DNA of 35,947 nt from an uncultured Prevotella sp. (GTDB lineage Bacteria; Bacteroidota; Bacteroidia; Bacteroidales; Bacteroidaceae): positions 1 through 35,947 of the forward strand of contig CALBJK010000290.1 of the NCBI GenBank assembly GCA_937892695.1, in the 5' to 3' direction. Numbering within the stretch: position 1 is the stretch's first letter; every line of letters begins with the position of its first letter. The notes under the pieces were generated by a model. The model worked only from the letters and a program-made list of their open reading frames with translations. It was not told where the DNA came from and ran no database searches. Below, piece by piece: positions 15,945 to 24,662 of the stretch. The translations under genes were made by a program, and so were the position numbers.

Positions 15945-17157
15945 TGATATTAAACATGAAACCCGACTGTCCATTCTTGCCGAAACCGTAGTCGAGCCGG
16001 ACGTTCACGTCCTTCTTAAACTCCCAACGGTAGCCTATGCCGTAGTTGGGCAAGACACGGCGCAGCCTCAACGAGCCGAAACGGTCGAACACCGTACCGG
16101 CTCCTACCCACGCCACCAGACCGTTGCGCCGCCATACGTGCTGGCGCAACTCCACCTGGGCTTCAATCTTGTGCTTGTCGCGGTAACGGCCTTCGTAGTA
16201 TCCCCGCATCGAATAGGAATTGCCCAGAAGAGCCATCATCCCCCACGAGGGATTGCCGAAGTTGAGCTGTGAACGCAGGTCGGCGGCAAGGATGCAGCCC
16301 TTCCACACCCGGGCATAGACATCTGCCCGCAGGTCTGTGGTGGAGAAGGCGTAATCGTTGCCCAGAAACGCGGGGCGGAATATCTCCGAAACCGACAGAT
16401 AGGCTCCCCTGTGAGGATTGGTAAGCACGTCGCGCGTGTCGTAGGCTAAGGAGAAACCCACTCCCAGATTCCACGTAGAACGGTCCATCCCATCGAACAA
16501 CTCGGGGCGTTCTATCTTCTTGCCTGTCACATAGTCGTAAGCCACAGTAGGCCCGGCATACAGTCCCTTGCCTATGCGGAAGAGGAAGCTCGCCTTGGCC
16601 TGAGCCTGCCAACGGTTCATCTTGCTCTCATTAGCGTCATTGTCGCCACGGCCGAAGCCGATGCCCCAGAACCGGGTGGGGAAGGAATAGAAATATACGG
16701 TGTGGTCGATACGATAACGGTCGTGAGGGTAAATGTGCGTACCGCGTATGCCGAGCATGTAGAAACCGACGGTCGACACGTCGCCGAACAGCGACACGTT
16801 GGACGGCGGAAGCAGCGTATCTTGCCTGTCTGTACGGTACAGCCCGGCGGCCACAAGCCCTATTCCGAGCTTGGTGTCGGTGCTGTAATGCGGACCTCCG
16901 ATAATGCTGAAATCAAACTTCTTGTGATTTTTGTTCTTATTGGCATCATTGAAATAGTCGAGGAAGCGCGTTATCACACTTTTCTTCTTAGGTTTCGCTA
17001 TATTGTCTGCGGGCAAAACGCCAGTGCTGTCTGGCACCGGGTCGGAATAAAAACCTGCCGCAACGCCGTCTCTGACCGTCGGACATAAGGTCGAAGCCAC
17101 AACCGAATAGGTCAGAAGCAGCGAAGCGGCAGTCACAAAAAGCAGTCTCTTTATCAT
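15931..17157 (-). CDS. Omp85/BamA-TamA-like outer-membrane beta-barrel protein
   Basis: 408 residues with a signal peptide (1-21, ending SVVAS). No POTRA domains are evident: after a Lys-rich linker (about 55-80) the protein goes straight into a barrel of alternating hydrophobic strands. MRGYYEGRYRDKHKIEAQVE (about 312-331) matches the conserved (V/L/M)RGY..GRYRD loop motif of the bacterial surface antigen (D15) family. The protein ends in a terminal Phe, as expected for outer-membrane barrels recognised by the Bam machinery. Small POTRA-less members occur widely in Bacteroidales; their function is not settled. It overlaps the downstream phosphoethanolamine transferase by 14 bases, suggesting a shared envelope role. 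Confidence 0.82.
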   Translation of the reverse strand: MIKRLLFVTAASLLLTYSVVASTLCPTVRDGVAAGFYSDPVPDSTGVLPADNIAKPKKKSVITRFLDYFNDANKNKNHKKFDFSIIGGPHYSTDTKLGIGLVAAGLYRTDRQDTLLPPSNVSLFGDVSTVGFYMLGIRGTHIYPHDRYRIDHTVYFYSFPTRFWGIGFGRGDNDANESKMNRWQAQAKASFLFRIGKGLYAGPTVAYDYVTGKKIERPELFDGMDRSTWNLGVGFSLAYDTRDVLTNPHRGAYLSVSEIFRPAFLGNDYAFSTTDLRADVYARVWKGCILAADLRSQLNFGNPSWGMMALLGNSYSMRGYYEGRYRDKHKIEAQVELRQHVWRRNGLVAWVGAGTVFDRFGSLRLRRVLPNYGIGYRWEFKKDVNVRLDYGFGKNGQSGFMFNINEAF

Positions 17158-17218
17158 AGTGATGTAAGGATAGAGGGATTATATTTTCCGTTTAAAAGCA
17201 TTGTTCCGATCTTGACCG

Positions 17219-18184
17219 TCAGTAGACCAGCTTCACATTGTCCACCCACAGCGTGTTGCCGGGTGTGCCGACGTATGCACCTCCATGGCTCGACGAGAAC
17301 TGCAATATCAGATGGGTGGGGAATTCAGAAGCCGAAGCCCAGCCCGTTTCCTTTACAAGGACGTTCTTTCCCTTGCTGTTGCGGGCATAGTCGGTGGAAC
17401 GCAACCCCATAAGCGAGGCATCGTAACCTGCCATGTGACGTATGTCACCGTAGTGGATGGTGTACGTGGCGTTGTCTACCCATCCCGAAGTAGAGTGGCC
17501 ATACTTCACCACAACTGTCCCTACACGCTTGGCGGTGATACGTCCTTTAGAGTCTTCGTGACGTTTCTGCAGATACAGCACAGCCACAGCATAGTCGCGT
17601 CCGGACACAACCGACTTGCCGCTGAAGCCGGTCATCTTTATGCGATGCCCGACATTGGGCACCGACACACGGTAGTCGAAACGCAGAGCCTTGGGACGCG
17701 CCGTGAAGGGTATGCCCCAGTTGAGCGCACGCGGACCGTCCTTAGTACTGGTTATCGGCTCTTTCATGTCGCCCAGGAATATCGACCCGGCCGCCAGAAC
17801 GTTGATGTTCATCATCCCGAGCACACGCACACTCTCGATATGGGTGGTCAGCTTGGCGCAGTAGCCGCTGCCGTGGCTGTCGCGAAAGACCGAGTTGTTG
17901 GTCTTCACCACACCCATCACCTTGGCCATGACGTTGGATGTACCCCAGGGCGAACCGCCCATGTTGTAATAAGGCGTATTGCCGTTGACAGTATGATCCG
18001 GCCCTATCTCGTAGAGGGTCTTGGTATTGCCCCCTATCACAGCCGACTCCTTGATGTGGCGCACCACCCAATGGTCCATATTGCCGTATTTTATCGGGAC
18101 AGACTTCTCTTCCCCGTCTACGCCCAATGCTATAGAACTAAAGGCGACACAAAGAATTATATTGCAAAGTGACGACATACGCAT
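17219..18184 (-). CDS. PCMD-domain (putative carbohydrate metabolism domain) exported protein
   Basis: 321 residues. A signal peptide spans about 1-22. The remainder is a beta-rich domain with 'VPIKYGNMDHWVVRHIKES', 'GDMKEPITSTKDGPRALNWG' with 'ARPKALRFDYR', and the ending 'LQFSSSHGGAYVGTPGNTLWVDNVKLVY'. That last block is the hallmark of PCMD proteins, a lectin-like beta-sandwich family common in Bacteroidetes, often lipoproteins encoded near glycan-utilisation genes. No lipobox Cys follows this signal, so it may be periplasmic or secreted. It lies 61 bases upstream of the Omp85-like gene start (17157), on the same strand, so the three envelope genes (PCMD, Omp85-like, EptA-like) may form one operon from the promoter at 18210-18217. 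The role is unknown. Confidence 0.8.
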   Translation of the reverse strand: MRMSSLCNIILCVAFSSIALGVDGEEKSVPIKYGNMDHWVVRHIKESAVIGGNTKTLYEIGPDHTVNGNTPYYNMGGSPWGTSNVMAKVMGVVKTNNSVFRDSHGSGYCAKLTTHIESVRVLGMMNINVLAAGSIFLGDMKEPITSTKDGPRALNWGIPFTARPKALRFDYRVSVPNVGHRIKMTGFSGKSVVSGRDYAVAVLYLQKRHEDSKGRITAKRVGTVVVKYGHSTSGWVDNATYTIHYGDIRHMAGYDASLMGLRSTDYARNSKGKNVLVKETGWASASEFPTHLILQFSSSHGGAYVGTPGNTLWVDNVKLVY

Positions 18185-18209
18185 TACATTTTCATTTCAT
18201 TACAGTGTG

Positions 18210-18217
18210 CAAAAGTA
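18210..18217 (-). promoter_or_regulatory. -7 promoter box for the PCMD gene
   Basis: TACTTTTG on the minus strand, 26 bases upstream of the ATG. The -33 position reads TTTC and lies inside the inverted repeats at 18230-18265. Confidence 0.5.
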
Positions 18218-18229
18218 TGGGAAAAAACA

Positions 18230-18265
18230 CAGAATAGAAAACTGTATTCTGTAAAATAGTTTTCT
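18230..18265. promoter_or_regulatory. Overlapping inverted repeats upstream of the PCMD promoter
   Basis: CAGAATA-N8-TATTCTG (18230-18251) and AGAAAACT-N14-AGTTTTCT (18236-18265) are both perfect and interleaved. They cover and extend upstream of the -33 region of the minus-strand promoter. They look like binding sites for a dimeric regulator. Confidence 0.4.
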
Positions 18266-18486
18266 TTAACTGTTTTTATCTTTTCACTGTGAAGAAAAGA
18301 CTATTTTATCGTACTTATAGAACAATACCGTACAAGCCATATTTTCATCACGTTATTCCAAGAAAAAGACATAACCGATTTTCCGAAACTAAAAACAGTC
18401 ATTTAGCGACAAGAAAAGTACCGAATAAAGTGATTTTCATTGTAAAGCATTATCTGTAATAATGCCGAGATATGATGGAAAAAACG

Positions 18487-18494
18487 TAACTTTG
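18487..18494 (+). promoter_or_regulatory. -7 promoter box for the restriction-modification operon
   Basis: TAACTTTG on the plus strand, 62 bases upstream of the endonuclease ATG. No TTTG at the -33 position. Confidence 0.5.
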
Positions 18495-18556
18495 CAGACA
18501 GTTGCTCAAACAAAAACCAGCAGATACAATTAACCATAAAGAAGGAATAAGATTTT

Positions 18557-19267
18557 ATGACAGAAAGTCAAAAACACTCAATCATAGAAAGCGGTAAAGA
18601 ATATTTCCGAACTTCTATAATTCCGAACCACATAAAGAACCTCAAGAAACTGAGGTTGAATGATTTTGATGTGAATCCTTTTCTTATAAACTATCTTGCT
18701 GCATTTCTGTGTGGTGATACGACCCCACTGTCTATGGCAAAAGCTCTTATTTATCCGCGCGTTTTGGGAACGAGCGTGAATACGAGTTTCGGCCAGAACA
18801 TACAAATTTTCATCTCACAGCTGGCACAGATAGCCGGACATCCTTCAGGCATAGACGGGATTGACTTCGAATTCGTCGATGCCCTTGATGGTCGTAAAAA
18901 ATACTGCCAGTGCAAAGCCGGGCCGCAAACAATAAACAAAGATGACATAAACACAATACTGGGACACTTCAAACGTCTGATAGGAAAGGCGCGTCTCGAC
19001 CGGATGCCCCTACAGATGGACGACATGATTGTAGGAGTGCTTTACGGCGAAAGAATATCAGCCAACTACAAGACCATAGCGACAACCTATCCTGTTTATT
19101 GTGGGACTGAATTCTGGGAGCATATTACCGGCGACAGAGCTTTTTATTATCAGTTAGCCAAGGCTTTCGGGCAGGTGGTTGAAGAAGAAGGTATTGACGG
19201 AAGCTTGATAATCTTACAAAAAACAGAAGACATCGCAAAAGAAATAACAGAAAAGGGTGGTTTATAA
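18557..19267 (+). CDS. Type II restriction endonuclease, PD-(D/E)XK, EcoO109I/TdeIII-like
   Basis: 236 residues, a normal length for a type II enzyme. It contains 'VNPFLINYLAAFL' (39-51), 'GIDGIDFEFVDALDGRKKYCQCKAG' (98-122) and MIVGVLYGERIS, ending with YPVYCGTEFWEHITGD. The Asp-rich strand followed by Q118-C-K120-A-G fits a PD-(D/E)XK active site with Lys120. The order and spacing of these blocks resembles EcoO109I and TdeIII, enzymes with a GGNCC core; that target is inference from resemblance only. It is immediately followed by an m5C methyltransferase, its evident partner. No frameshift is seen, so the system appears intact. Confidence 0.8.
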   Translation: MTESQKHSIIESGKEYFRTSIIPNHIKNLKKLRLNDFDVNPFLINYLAAFLCGDTTPLSMAKALIYPRVLGTSVNTSFGQNIQIFISQLAQIAGHPSGIDGIDFEFVDALDGRKKYCQCKAGPQTINKDDINTILGHFKRLIGKARLDRMPLQMDDMIVGVLYGERISANYKTIATTYPVYCGTEFWEHITGDRAFYYQLAKAFGQVVEEEGIDGSLIILQKTEDIAKEITEKGGL

Positions 19268-19271
19268 ACTT

Positions 19272-20684
19272 ATGCATTTCATTTCAGAAAACAATTTTGC
19301 GGCATTGACAGGAACATCCAATGCTACCGTCCGTAAATGGGCGGCAAAAGGGATATTTCCTTCACATATAGAAAAAGGTCTAAAGGGGTTTTACATGGAA
19401 GAGCTCAAAACTTTTCCTGAAGTAAAAGAAATGCTGGACAGCCGCTGGGACGAAGAAAAAGCCACACGACCGATAAGGGAATACACATCTGTCGAACTTT
19501 TTGCCGGGGGAGGAGGACTGGCTCTCGGTATGTCTATGGCAGGGTTCAAACATGTATTGCTCAACGAGTTTGACAAGGCAGCCTGCAATACTTTGCGGAC
19601 GAACCGACCGGAATGGAACATCATAGAAGGAGACGTGAGAAACATCGACTTCGCACCCTTGCGCGACAAAGTGGATTTTTTATCAGGCGGATTCCCCTGT
19701 CAGGCTTTCTCGTATGCCGGAAAACAAGGAGGATTCAACGACACTCGCGGCACACTGTTCTTCGAGCTTGCAAGAGCTGTAAGGGAGATACGCCCGAAAG
19801 TGTTCATGGGAGAAAACGTAAAAGGACTTACATCCCATGACAAAGGACGCACATTTGCCACGATAAAGAACACTATCGCAGAACTGGGCTACACTCTTGT
19901 GGAACCACGTGTACTTAAAGCCATTATGTACCAAGTACCGCAAAAGAGAGAACGCCTTATTCTTATAGCTATCCGAAATGACCTGGCAGGAAAAGTAGAG
20001 TTTCGCTGGCCATCGCCGTTCACTGAAGTGCTGACGCTAAGGGACGCTCTTTTCAAAAGCGTAATATACGACACTGATGTGCCCGAATCCAGTGGAGCCA
20101 GATACCCGCTGAACAAAAAAAAGGTACTCGACCTCGTGCCACAAGGAGGCGACTGGCGCGACCTGCCCGAAATGGTAGCTAAGGAATACATGGGCGGAAG
20201 CTGGCTTCTGGGCGGAGGCAAGACCGGAATGGCCCGCCGTCTCTCCCTCGACGAACCGTCACTCACTCTAACATGCTCACCATGCCAGAAACAGACAGAA
20301 AGGTGTCATCCGCTCGAAACACGCCCCTTGACGGTAAGGGAGTATGCCAGAATACAGACATTCCCTGACAATTGGCTTTTTGCCGGAACTATGAACGACC
20401 GATATAAGCAGATAGGCAATGCCGTACCAGTAAATTTGGCTTGGGCTGTAGGACGTTCGCTAATAAGACTGTTAAACGACATTCAGACCGTATATCCAAC
20501 CCAGACATGCGATTGTTCTGACGCTGTAGAACAGATTATCGAACAGTCAAGAAAAAGGAACGAGACGTGCCCTGTTCCCTTAGAAACAACAGCAAGAAAG
20601 AAAAAGAATGACACTATAAAGCAAACAAAATTATTCGACCTTGTTGCAAAACATCCAGACGGAGGTTTGGCAGATTGTCTTTAG
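19272..20684 (+). CDS. DNA (cytosine-5) methyltransferase with N-terminal helix-turn-helix
   Basis: 470 residues from the ATG at 19272, 4 bases after the endonuclease stop (a GTG at 19257 would overlap it). Residues 1-48 (NFAALTGTSNATVRKWAAKG, then GFYMEEL) form a MerR-like helix-turn-helix. Motif I is VELFAGGGGLALG (74-86). Motif IV is GGFPCQAFS with catalytic Cys143. ENVKGL, QKRERLILIA and GNAVPV are motifs VI, VIII and X. The target-recognition region between VIII and IX is long ('PQGGDWRDLPE', 'LTCSPCQKQTERCHP'). It methylates cytosine in the partner nuclease's site. The N-terminal DNA-binding domain probably lets it repress its own operon, as shown for some other m5C enzymes with such extensions; here this is inference. 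A Lys-rich tail of about 45 residues closes it. Confidence 0.92.
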   Translation: MHFISENNFAALTGTSNATVRKWAAKGIFPSHIEKGLKGFYMEELKTFPEVKEMLDSRWDEEKATRPIREYTSVELFAGGGGLALGMSMAGFKHVLLNEFDKAACNTLRTNRPEWNIIEGDVRNIDFAPLRDKVDFLSGGFPCQAFSYAGKQGGFNDTRGTLFFELARAVREIRPKVFMGENVKGLTSHDKGRTFATIKNTIAELGYTLVEPRVLKAIMYQVPQKRERLILIAIRNDLAGKVEFRWPSPFTEVLTLRDALFKSVIYDTDVPESSGARYPLNKKKVLDLVPQGGDWRDLPEMVAKEYMGGSWLLGGGKTGMARRLSLDEPSLTLTCSPCQKQTERCHPLETRPLTVREYARIQTFPDNWLFAGTMNDRYKQIGNAVPVNLAWAVGRSLIRLLNDIQTVYPTQTCDCSDAVEQIIEQSRKRNETCPVPLETTARKKKNDTIKQTKLFDLVAKHPDGGLADCL

Positions 20685-20698
20685 TTGTGGGAAAACTT

Positions 20699-20868
20699 GC
20701 TTACAAATTGTAAGCAATGATGGGGAAAACGCAGTCTCAGAGACTGACAGCGCCGGCTGTTTTCTGAAACGGGGCTTTTCTGGTTCCGATATGCCGCTTA
20801 TTGGCTTCCAATATGCGGCATATCAGAACGCAAAACGGGCGTTTTCATCTTCTGAACGCCCGTTTTGC
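20699..20868. repeat. Modular intergenic repeat, locus B
   Basis: Starts 15 bases after the methyltransferase stop with the palindrome GCTTACAAATTGTAAGC (20699-20715). TTTCTGAAACGGGGCTTTTC (20761-20780) follows. Next is a 17-bp stem, GATATGCCGCTTATTGG (20788-20804) against CCAATATGCGGCATATC (20808-20824), with one mismatch. Last is a perfect 14-bp stem, GCAAAACGGGCGTT (20830-20843) against AACGCCCGTTTTGC (20855-20868), which could terminate the operon. The first three parts recur in the same order at locus C. Confidence 0.75.
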
Positions 20869-20938
20869 AATGTATTAATAATCAATATATTACAAAAGAG
20901 TAATGACTGACAGCTTTGTCAGTTACGATTTGTAACCT

Positions 20939-22522
20939 CTATTTGCCCGTGAGGAGCTGTACTCCCTTGCGGACTATGTGGTTGGTTTCGTTCACAATCT
21001 GGAAGTACTCGCTCATGTCCCAGATGTCGCGGGCCACGAGAGCCTTGAGCTGTGTGCGGAGCATGGGCAGCGTCTGCTGCAGTTCTTTATCGTCGCGTGG
21101 CTTCACCTTCTGCCTGGCGGCATCGGCTATGATGGAATCGGTCTCGCTCTTGGGGACGGTGAAGTCGCGGCAGAACTGATCGAACGAGGTATAGCGTCGC
21201 TTCAGCTCGTTACGGTGTTCGTCGACATATTTGAGCGAGGCGTTGATGATAAGGCCCTTGGCTGCGAGCTGACGGTGGAAGGCCGTGTACTGGGTGGTGT
21301 CGAGCGGCACGAAGAAGTCGGGCATTATTCCGCCTCCGCCGTAGACTACGCGATGACGGCGGAGGGTGTAGCACTTAAGCGAATCGGCGAAGTGGATGCT
21401 GTCCGCACTGTACAGTTCGCCGTGTTTGAAGCGTTTCTCTATGTCCTGGGCATAGTCTTCGATGTCGCCCTTGTGGTAGGGCTTCTGTATGCACCGGCCG
21501 GCCGGTGTGTAGTAGTGGGCTACGGTGAGACGCATCATCGAACCGTCATCAAACTCGATAGGACGCTGTACCAGACCTTTTCCGAATGTACGGCGGCCTA
21601 CTATCTGTCCACGGTCCTGATCCTGTATGGCACCCGTGACGATTTCTGCAGCCGAAGCCGAGTATTCGTTCACCAGGACTATGACGCGGCCGTCTATAAG
21701 CCTTCCGTTGCCTTGGGCGCGGTATTCCTGCCGCCGGGCCATACGTCCCTCGGTGTAGACGATGAGGTCGTTCTTGTGAAGGAACTCGTTGGCTATCTGG
21801 ACTGCGGCCTGAAGGTATCCGCCTCCGTTATCCTGAAGGTCGAGTATGAGGTCTTTCATGCCGTGACGCTTCAACGAATCGACCCCGGCCATGAACTCGT
21901 CGTAGGTCGTAGCCCCGAAGCTGCCTATGCGGATGTAGCCTATCGAGGGACGTATCATGTACGAAGCGTCGATTGTGGTGACGGGTATCTTGTCGCGTGT
22001 GACGGTGAATGAGAGTCGGTCCTTTATGCCCCGGCGCACGATACTGAGATTAACCTTGGTACCTTTCTTGCCGCGCAGACGGCGCATTATCTCCTCTCGC
22101 GACATCTTCACCCCGGCTATCGTGGTGTCGTCGACGCTTACTATGCGGTCGCCGGCCAGTATGCCCACCTTCTCTGACGGGCCGCCGGTGACTGGCTGGA
22201 TGACGAGCAGGGTGTCGCGGTCCATGTTGAACTGCACGCCTATGCCCTCAAACGACCCTTGGAGCGGTTCGTTCATGGCCTTGGTCTCCTTGGCGGTGGT
22301 GTAGGACGAGTGGGGGTCGAGTTTTTCGAGCATTCCTCGTATGCCATCCTCGACGAGTTTCTGTTCGTCGACCGAGTCGACATAAAGGTTGGAAATCGCC
22401 ATTTCGGCTATCTGTAGCTTACGCATCGGGCTGTTCTTGCCTAGGTCTATACGTACTTGGGCGGTACATAAATCGGGCAGCACAGCCAAAAGCAGAGCTA
22501 TTATTACTGTTGTTTTCTTCAT
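20939..22522 (-). CDS. S41-family C-terminal processing protease (PDZ protease)
   Basis: 527 residues from MKKTTVIIALLL at 22522; the longer in-frame start at 22585 would overlap the parE stop and lacks a signal. Signal peptide about 1-21. A short helical N-terminal region ('LEKLDPHSSYTTAKE') is followed by a PDZ domain (about 85-170; 'GIGVQF', 'VTGGPSEKVGILAGDRIVSVD') and the S41 core. In the core, 'GYIRIGSFG' and 'DLQDNGGGYLQ' precede VNEYSASAAE with catalytic Ser290 and FGKGLVQ with Lys315. It cleaves proteins near their C termini in the periplasm, in envelope quality control. It lies 59 bases downstream of parE on the same strand and is probably co-transcribed. Confidence 0.92.
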   Translation of the reverse strand: MKKTTVIIALLLAVLPDLCTAQVRIDLGKNSPMRKLQIAEMAISNLYVDSVDEQKLVEDGIRGMLEKLDPHSSYTTAKETKAMNEPLQGSFEGIGVQFNMDRDTLLVIQPVTGGPSEKVGILAGDRIVSVDDTTIAGVKMSREEIMRRLRGKKGTKVNLSIVRRGIKDRLSFTVTRDKIPVTTIDASYMIRPSIGYIRIGSFGATTYDEFMAGVDSLKRHGMKDLILDLQDNGGGYLQAAVQIANEFLHKNDLIVYTEGRMARRQEYRAQGNGRLIDGRVIVLVNEYSASAAEIVTGAIQDQDRGQIVGRRTFGKGLVQRPIEFDDGSMMRLTVAHYYTPAGRCIQKPYHKGDIEDYAQDIEKRFKHGELYSADSIHFADSLKCYTLRRHRVVYGGGGIMPDFFVPLDTTQYTAFHRQLAAKGLIINASLKYVDEHRNELKRRYTSFDQFCRDFTVPKSETDSIIADAARQKVKPRDDKELQQTLPMLRTQLKALVARDIWDMSEYFQIVNETNHIVRKGVQLLTGK

Positions 22523-22581
22523 TGTCGTTGGGTTATATCCGTATGTCGGCAGCCATACGACGCGGCCGGCGTAAATTGATG

Positions 22582-24531
22582 TCATTCTTCGTTTAGTTCC
22601 GTATCCTCCTCGGGCAGGTCTTCTACCACGACGAGATTGTCGATGATAAAGTTCTGACGCTCCATGGTGTTCTTGCCCATATAGTATTCGAGGAGCTTCT
22701 TCACCTGGTCGTTCTTGTGCAGAGTGACCTGTTCGAGACGCATGTCCGGACCGATGAAATGGACAAACTCGTCGGGCGATATTTCTCCGAGACCCTTGAA
22801 CCGGGTGATTTCGGGATCGGGTCCGAGGTCGTGTATGGCCTTGATACGTTCCTCGTCGCTATAGCAGTAGCGCGTTATAAAGTCGCTCTTGCGCTCGTTC
22901 TTGGCGCGATGGGCATCGGCATCGGCTACTACTTTCTTGTCGCGTATCTTGGTCCGGCGGTTGCGTACGCGGAAGAGCGGAGTCTGGAGCACATAGACGT
23001 GGCCTTTCTTTATCAGCTCCGGGAAGAACTGAAGGAAGAACGTTATGATGAGCAGACGTATGTGCATGCCGTCCACATCGGCATCGGTGGCAACGATTAC
23101 CTTGTTGTAGCGCAGGGTGTCGAGTCCGTCTTCTATGTCGAGAGCGGCCTGGAGAAGGTTGAATTCCTCGTTTTCGTACACTACTTTCTTGGTCAGTCCG
23201 AACGAGTTGAGCGGTTTTCCGCGCAGCGAGAACACGGCTTGTGTGTTCACGTCACGGCTCTTTGTGATGGAACCGCTGGCCGAGTCGCCCTCGGTTATAA
23301 ATATCGCGCTGTCTTCCTTGCGGTCGTTCTTGGTGTCGGAATAGTGGATACGGCAGTCGCGGAGCTTGCGGTTGTGCAGATTGGCCTTCTTCGCCCGTTC
23401 ACGGGCGAGCTTGGTAATGCCCGACATGGCCTTGCGTTCCTTCTCGCTCTCCTGTATCTTTTGCTGCATAACTTCGGCCACATCAGAGTGTATGTGCAGG
23501 TAGTTGTCGACCTCGCGCTTGATGAAGTCGCCTACATACTTGTTGATGCTTTCGCCTCCGGGAGACATTTGCAGCGAGCCGAGCTTTATCTTTGTCTGGC
23601 TCTCGAACATCGGTTCTTCGACGTTGATGGCTATCGCTGCGACCAGACCGTTACGTATGTCGGTGTATTCGTAGTTCTTCCCGAAAAACTCTTTTATGGT
23701 TTTTGCGATGTGTTCCTTAAAGGCTGTCTGGTGGGTTCCGCCTTGGGTAGTGTGCTGGCCGTTGACAAACGAGTGGTACTCTTCGCCATACTGGTTGGTG
23801 TGGGTGAAGGCTATCTCGATGTCCTCGCCTACGATATGTATGATAGGATACAGCCCCTCAGTAGTCATTGTGTCGTTGAGCAGATCCTCCAGACCGTTGC
23901 GGCTGATGATGCGCCGGCCGTTGTACATGATTGTCAGTCCGGCGTTGAGGTAGGTATAGTTGCGGAGCATCGTCTCTACAAACTCGTCGTGGAACGAATA
24001 GTTGACGAAGAGCGTAGGGTCGGGTTCGAAGAAAATGAACGTACCAGTCTCGTCTTCGGTGTCTTCGGTGGTGTCGCTTTTGAGCTGGCCGCGCTCGAAT
24101 ACGAGCGAGCGCACTTTGCCATCGCGGTACGACCTCACCTCAAAGCGGGCACTGAGGGCGTTGACCGCCTTCACACCTACACCGTTCAGACCGACACTCT
24201 TCTTGAAGGCCTTCGAGTCGTACTTGCCTCCGGTGTTGAGCACGGAGACGGCCTCGACGAGCTTTCCCTGTGGAATGCCACGTCCATAGTCGCGCACGGT
24301 GACACGCAGATTGTCCTCTACGTCGACTTCGATGCGCTTTCCGGCGTTCATCTTAAACTCGTCGATAGAGTTGTCCACAACCTCCTTGAGCAGGACATAG
24401 ATGCCGTCTTCGGGCAGCGAACCGTCGCCCAGACGGCCTATATACATGCCAGGACGGGTGCGCACATGCTCCATGTCCGACAGATGCCGGATGTTGTCGT
24501 CTGTATATTGAACTGTCGTGTTTTCTTCCAT
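22582..24531 (-). CDS. parE: DNA topoisomerase IV subunit B (ParE, ATPase subunit)
   Basis: 649 residues. The GHKL ATPase comes first: 'HVRTRPGMYIGRLGDG' (22-37), 'LKEVVDNSIDEF' with the catalytic-base Glu and Mg-binding Asn, 'DYGRGIP' and 'LNTGGKYDSKAFKKSVGLNGVGVK', the ATP lid. The transducer domain follows. TOPRIM carries EGDSASGSITKSRD and 'ATDADVDGMHI' (DxDxD-type metal site), then 'RFKGLGEISPDEF'. EGDSASGS rather than GyrB's EGDSAGGSAK favours ParE. With ParC it decatenates daughter chromosomes and relaxes supercoils. ParC is not adjacent within the window. The S41 protease follows; the upstream neighbour is the acyltransferase 131 bases away. Confidence 0.93.
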   Translation of the reverse strand: MEENTTVQYTDDNIRHLSDMEHVRTRPGMYIGRLGDGSLPEDGIYVLLKEVVDNSIDEFKMNAGKRIEVDVEDNLRVTVRDYGRGIPQGKLVEAVSVLNTGGKYDSKAFKKSVGLNGVGVKAVNALSARFEVRSYRDGKVRSLVFERGQLKSDTTEDTEDETGTFIFFEPDPTLFVNYSFHDEFVETMLRNYTYLNAGLTIMYNGRRIISRNGLEDLLNDTMTTEGLYPIIHIVGEDIEIAFTHTNQYGEEYHSFVNGQHTTQGGTHQTAFKEHIAKTIKEFFGKNYEYTDIRNGLVAAIAINVEEPMFESQTKIKLGSLQMSPGGESINKYVGDFIKREVDNYLHIHSDVAEVMQQKIQESEKERKAMSGITKLARERAKKANLHNRKLRDCRIHYSDTKNDRKEDSAIFITEGDSASGSITKSRDVNTQAVFSLRGKPLNSFGLTKKVVYENEEFNLLQAALDIEDGLDTLRYNKVIVATDADVDGMHIRLLIITFFLQFFPELIKKGHVYVLQTPLFRVRNRRTKIRDKKVVADADAHRAKNERKSDFITRYCYSDEERIKAIHDLGPDPEITRFKGLGEISPDEFVHFIGPDMRLEQVTLHKNDQVKKLLEYYMGKNTMERQNFIIDNLVVVEDLPEEDTELNEE

Positions 24532-24565
24532 TGCTTATAAGATTATCCTGTATATGTTACGGTTG

Positions 24566-24615
24566 GTCTGTCAGACCCTCGGCACAGCCTTCCTGTAAGA
24601 AATGGTCTCACAGAC
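24566..24615 (-). terminator. Possible terminator of the acyltransferase gene
   Basis: GTCTGTCAGACC (24566-24577) pairs with GGTCTCACAGAC (24604-24615) with one mismatch, 48 bases past the gene's stop. GGTCTGTCAGACC is also a palindrome by itself. No T-run follows, so this could be regulatory for parE instead. Confidence 0.35.
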
Positions 24616-24662
24616 TTTTGCGCCATTATACAAGCTGGAAATCCTTATCTGACATCAGGTTG

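Noticed and set aside
22717..24540. Plus-strand open frame of 607 codons opposite parE
   Set aside because: Antisense shadow of a highly conserved gene; no recognisable family features and no start signals.
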